From: an uncultured Lachnospiraceae bacterium
GTDB taxonomy: Bacteria; Bacillota; Clostridia; Lachnospirales; Lachnospiraceae
Assembly: GCA_937891165.1 (NCBI GenBank)
Contig: CALAEX010000129.1
Span: forward strand, 1 to 64,000
DNA length: 64,000 bases
Reading direction: 5' to 3'
Shown here: piece by piece, positions 62,805 through 64,000 of the stretch
Position numbering within the stretch: position 1 is the stretch's first letter
Layout: each line of letters begins with the position of its first letter
The notes under the pieces: generated by a model
The model's input: the letters and a program-made list of their open reading frames with translations, nothing else
Told to the model about the DNA's origin: nothing
Database searches by the model: none
Position numbers and translations under genes: made by a program

Positions 62805-62816
62805 TATATTATATTT
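62805..62816 (+). promoter_or_regulatory. Promoter-like motif TATATTATATTT
   Basis: Variant of the recurrent motif, 26 bp before the ATG at 62842. Confidence 0.35.
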
Positions 62817-62841
62817 TTAGAATATTTGAAAGGAGAAAAAT

Positions 62842-63267
62842 ATGAATTTTATCAATAATGAAACTATGAGACCTTCAAGGTATAGAGAACGGAAAGAAAT
62901 TGAAGATGAAATAAATGCTATTTATTGTATAGATTATCCAAAAACAAAACTAAATCAGATGAGTCTAATTATTAACCTAGATGGTCAAAGATTGGATAAG
63001 GTACAATCATTTATTGTACACAGTGATGATGATATTATTACAAGTGATAGATTTGAATTTGATATTAAAGGAGCATTGCATGTTTCATCATTTACTCAGA
63101 TTAGTGGATTAAATTGTTATATGGACCATGTCAACAATATAAATTTAAGTGATGATGTTATCAGAAAGGAGATTGATTATGATTTTAATGTTGTGGAAGA
63201 GTCTGATTTTATAACAGATATTATTTACCCATATGAATTAAGAATAACCGATACTATTTCTTATTAA
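62842..63267 (+). CDS. Uncharacterised protein (141 aa)
   Basis: Acidic and soluble; RPSRYRERKEIEDEINAIYC near the start. Family unknown. GAAAGGAG precedes the ATG; the next gene starts 13 bp after its stop. Confidence 0.65.
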   Translation: MNFINNETMRPSRYRERKEIEDEINAIYCIDYPKTKLNQMSLIINLDGQRLDKVQSFIVHSDDDIITSDRFEFDIKGALHVSSFTQISGLNCYMDHVNNINLSDDVIRKEIDYDFNVVEESDFITDIIYPYELRITDTISY

Positions 63268-63280
63268 GAAAGGAGAAAAC

Positions 63281-63790
63281 ATGCAACAGATAAATACATT
63301 AACTGGTGGAGTTTATTTCGGATATTATAAAGACGAAGCTAGACGTGTTGAATGTTGGGTAGATAAAATAGAGAATGCTGCTAAATTAGTTGCACCAATG
63401 CGATTACTTCCAATGATACATCGAACGCATTCTCAGTTATCCAGCAATATGAAAATCACTGAAGAACTATATTCAAAAGAAATTGATTTTATGAGACGAC
63501 AAATAACAGTGTATGGATCTACAAAAATGTATTCTACTGAATATAGAAGTCCAGAACATAAACAATGTGAAGCATCTGCAAAATATTATGAACTTGATGT
63601 AGATGAAAGTGAAATGGATGAAACAATAATTGGTCCTTATTTTATTTTGAAAAATTTAAATTATACAGAATTCGCATCTTCTTTTAACTTTATTAGTATG
63701 GAAGATATGTGTCATATTCATAACACAACTCATATACGAGGTGTAGTTAATCCTAATGACGACCAATATAAGTACGTAAAATATCCATAG
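63281..63790 (+). CDS. Uncharacterised protein (169 aa)
   Basis: GGVYFGYYKDEARRVECWVD at the start, helical middle with a predicted charged surface, ending VNPNDDQYKYVKYP. Unknown family. AAAGGAG precedes the ATG. Second gene of the pair, ends in a terminator. Confidence 0.65.
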   Translation: MQQINTLTGGVYFGYYKDEARRVECWVDKIENAAKLVAPMRLLPMIHRTHSQLSSNMKITEELYSKEIDFMRRQITVYGSTKMYSTEYRSPEHKQCEASAKYYELDVDESEMDETIIGPYFILKNLNYTEFASSFNFISMEDMCHIHNTTHIRGVVNPNDDQYKYVKYP

Positions 63791-63815
63791 TATACTAAAA
63801 GTATACTATGGATAT
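63781..63815. terminator. Bidirectional hairpin terminator
   Basis: 15-bp perfect stem ATATCCATAGTATAC / GTATACTATGGATAT, loop TAAAA, then a T run. Confidence 0.9.
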
Positions 63816-63820
63816 ATTTT

Positions 63821-64000
63821 TTAAGTATATTGAATTGACTGGGTATCGTCGAATGGGTCGAATTCCATCAATTGGAAAACTTGTTTATTTGTCCTTTCTT
63901 CTCTTTCTACGGCATTCTTTTTACCGCGTTTCAAATCTTCAAGAGAAGACATCTGATTACTACTAAGACCAGTCATCATTAGAGGTCTATCTAGTTCAAC
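63821..64000 (-). CDS. C-terminal end of a phage gene (partial, 59 codons)
   Basis: The minus-strand frame is open from the window edge: VELDRPLMMTGLSSNQMSSL, EDLKRGKKNAVEREERTNKQ, FDPFDDTQSIQYT and stop. Hydrophilic tail; the gene continues beyond the window. Family cannot be judged. Confidence 0.6.
   Translation of the reverse strand, partial: VELDRPLMMTGLSSNQMSSLEDLKRGKKNAVEREERTNKQVFQLMEFDPFDDTQSIQYT

Noticed and set aside
1..64000. Diversity-generating retroelement behind the fibre variation
   Set aside because: No reverse transcriptase and no template/variable repeat pair with adenine-specific changes; the tips differ wholesale.

Overview
The window looks like part of a large, AT-rich genome of a contractile-tailed (myovirus, probably jumbo) phage of an obligately anaerobic Gram-positive gut bacterium, most likely a clostridium or Lachnospiraceae relative. 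This rests on: baseplate-like and other large virion proteins in short operons on both strands, each closed by a perfect hairpin terminator; a three-module endolysin and two further wall-hydrolase relatives; an SbcC/SbcD (gp46/gp47) pair; a class III oxygen-sensitive ribonucleotide reductase; group I introns of the type found in Gram-positive phages; and strong AGGAGG-type ribosome binding sites. No tRNA, rRNA, CRISPR array or reverse transcriptase was seen.

Layout. 1-2.6 kb: startless cassette, endolysin, second cassette. 2.6-9.9 kb (minus): two unknown genes, an IS607-type element (tnpA/tnpB), a baseplate-like protein, a possible nuclease, an unknown protein and a SleB-type hydrolase. 10-14.1 kb: coiled-coil protein, XerC/D-like tyrosine recombinase, membrane protein, SbcD-like nuclease, lipoprotein. 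14.1-26 kb: large virion proteins including a baseplate-wedge candidate with an inserted zinc knuckle, plus cassettes. 26-29.3 kb: the densest cassette cluster. 29.3-37.5 kb: SbcC, an NlpC/P60-like protein that has lost its catalytic Cys, two minus-strand cassettes, small baseplate genes, an acetyltransferase. 37.6-39.3 kb: cassettes. 39.3-43.9 kb: nrdD broken by three group I introns and an HNH intein. 44-47.4 kb: unknown gene, beta-helix-like protein and more cassettes. 47.4-53 kb: gp25-like and baseplate-assembly genes, DHH phosphoesterase, winged-helix protein. 53-56.1 kb: a RecD/Dda-like helicase split inside Walker B by an IStron (group I intron plus TnpB). 56.3-64 kb: PARG-like ADP-ribose hydrolase, large tail/baseplate operon, two small genes and the end of another.

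The most unusual content is a dispersed family of 17 copies of an ~85-bp palindromic site (14 plus, 3 minus strand), almost all joined in the same reading frame (…LNSNV…) to a tail-fibre-tip-like coding segment. Most copies have no start codon, no Shine-Dalgarno sequence and a hairpin directly upstream, so they look like silent donor cassettes. The first residues are often near-identical (KTYVGTDGKLHFVNSAGADT) and the rest differs completely. I infer a store of receptor-binding tips that can be moved into an expressed fibre gene outside the window, either by a site-specific recombinase (a tyrosine recombinase is encoded at 11-12 kb) or by homologous exchange (SbcCD is present). An inverted site pair at 28.7-29.2 kb bounds a segment that could invert. 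Coordinates of splice sites, intein and cassettes were derived by hand and agree in phase; family names come from motif recognition, not from database searches.
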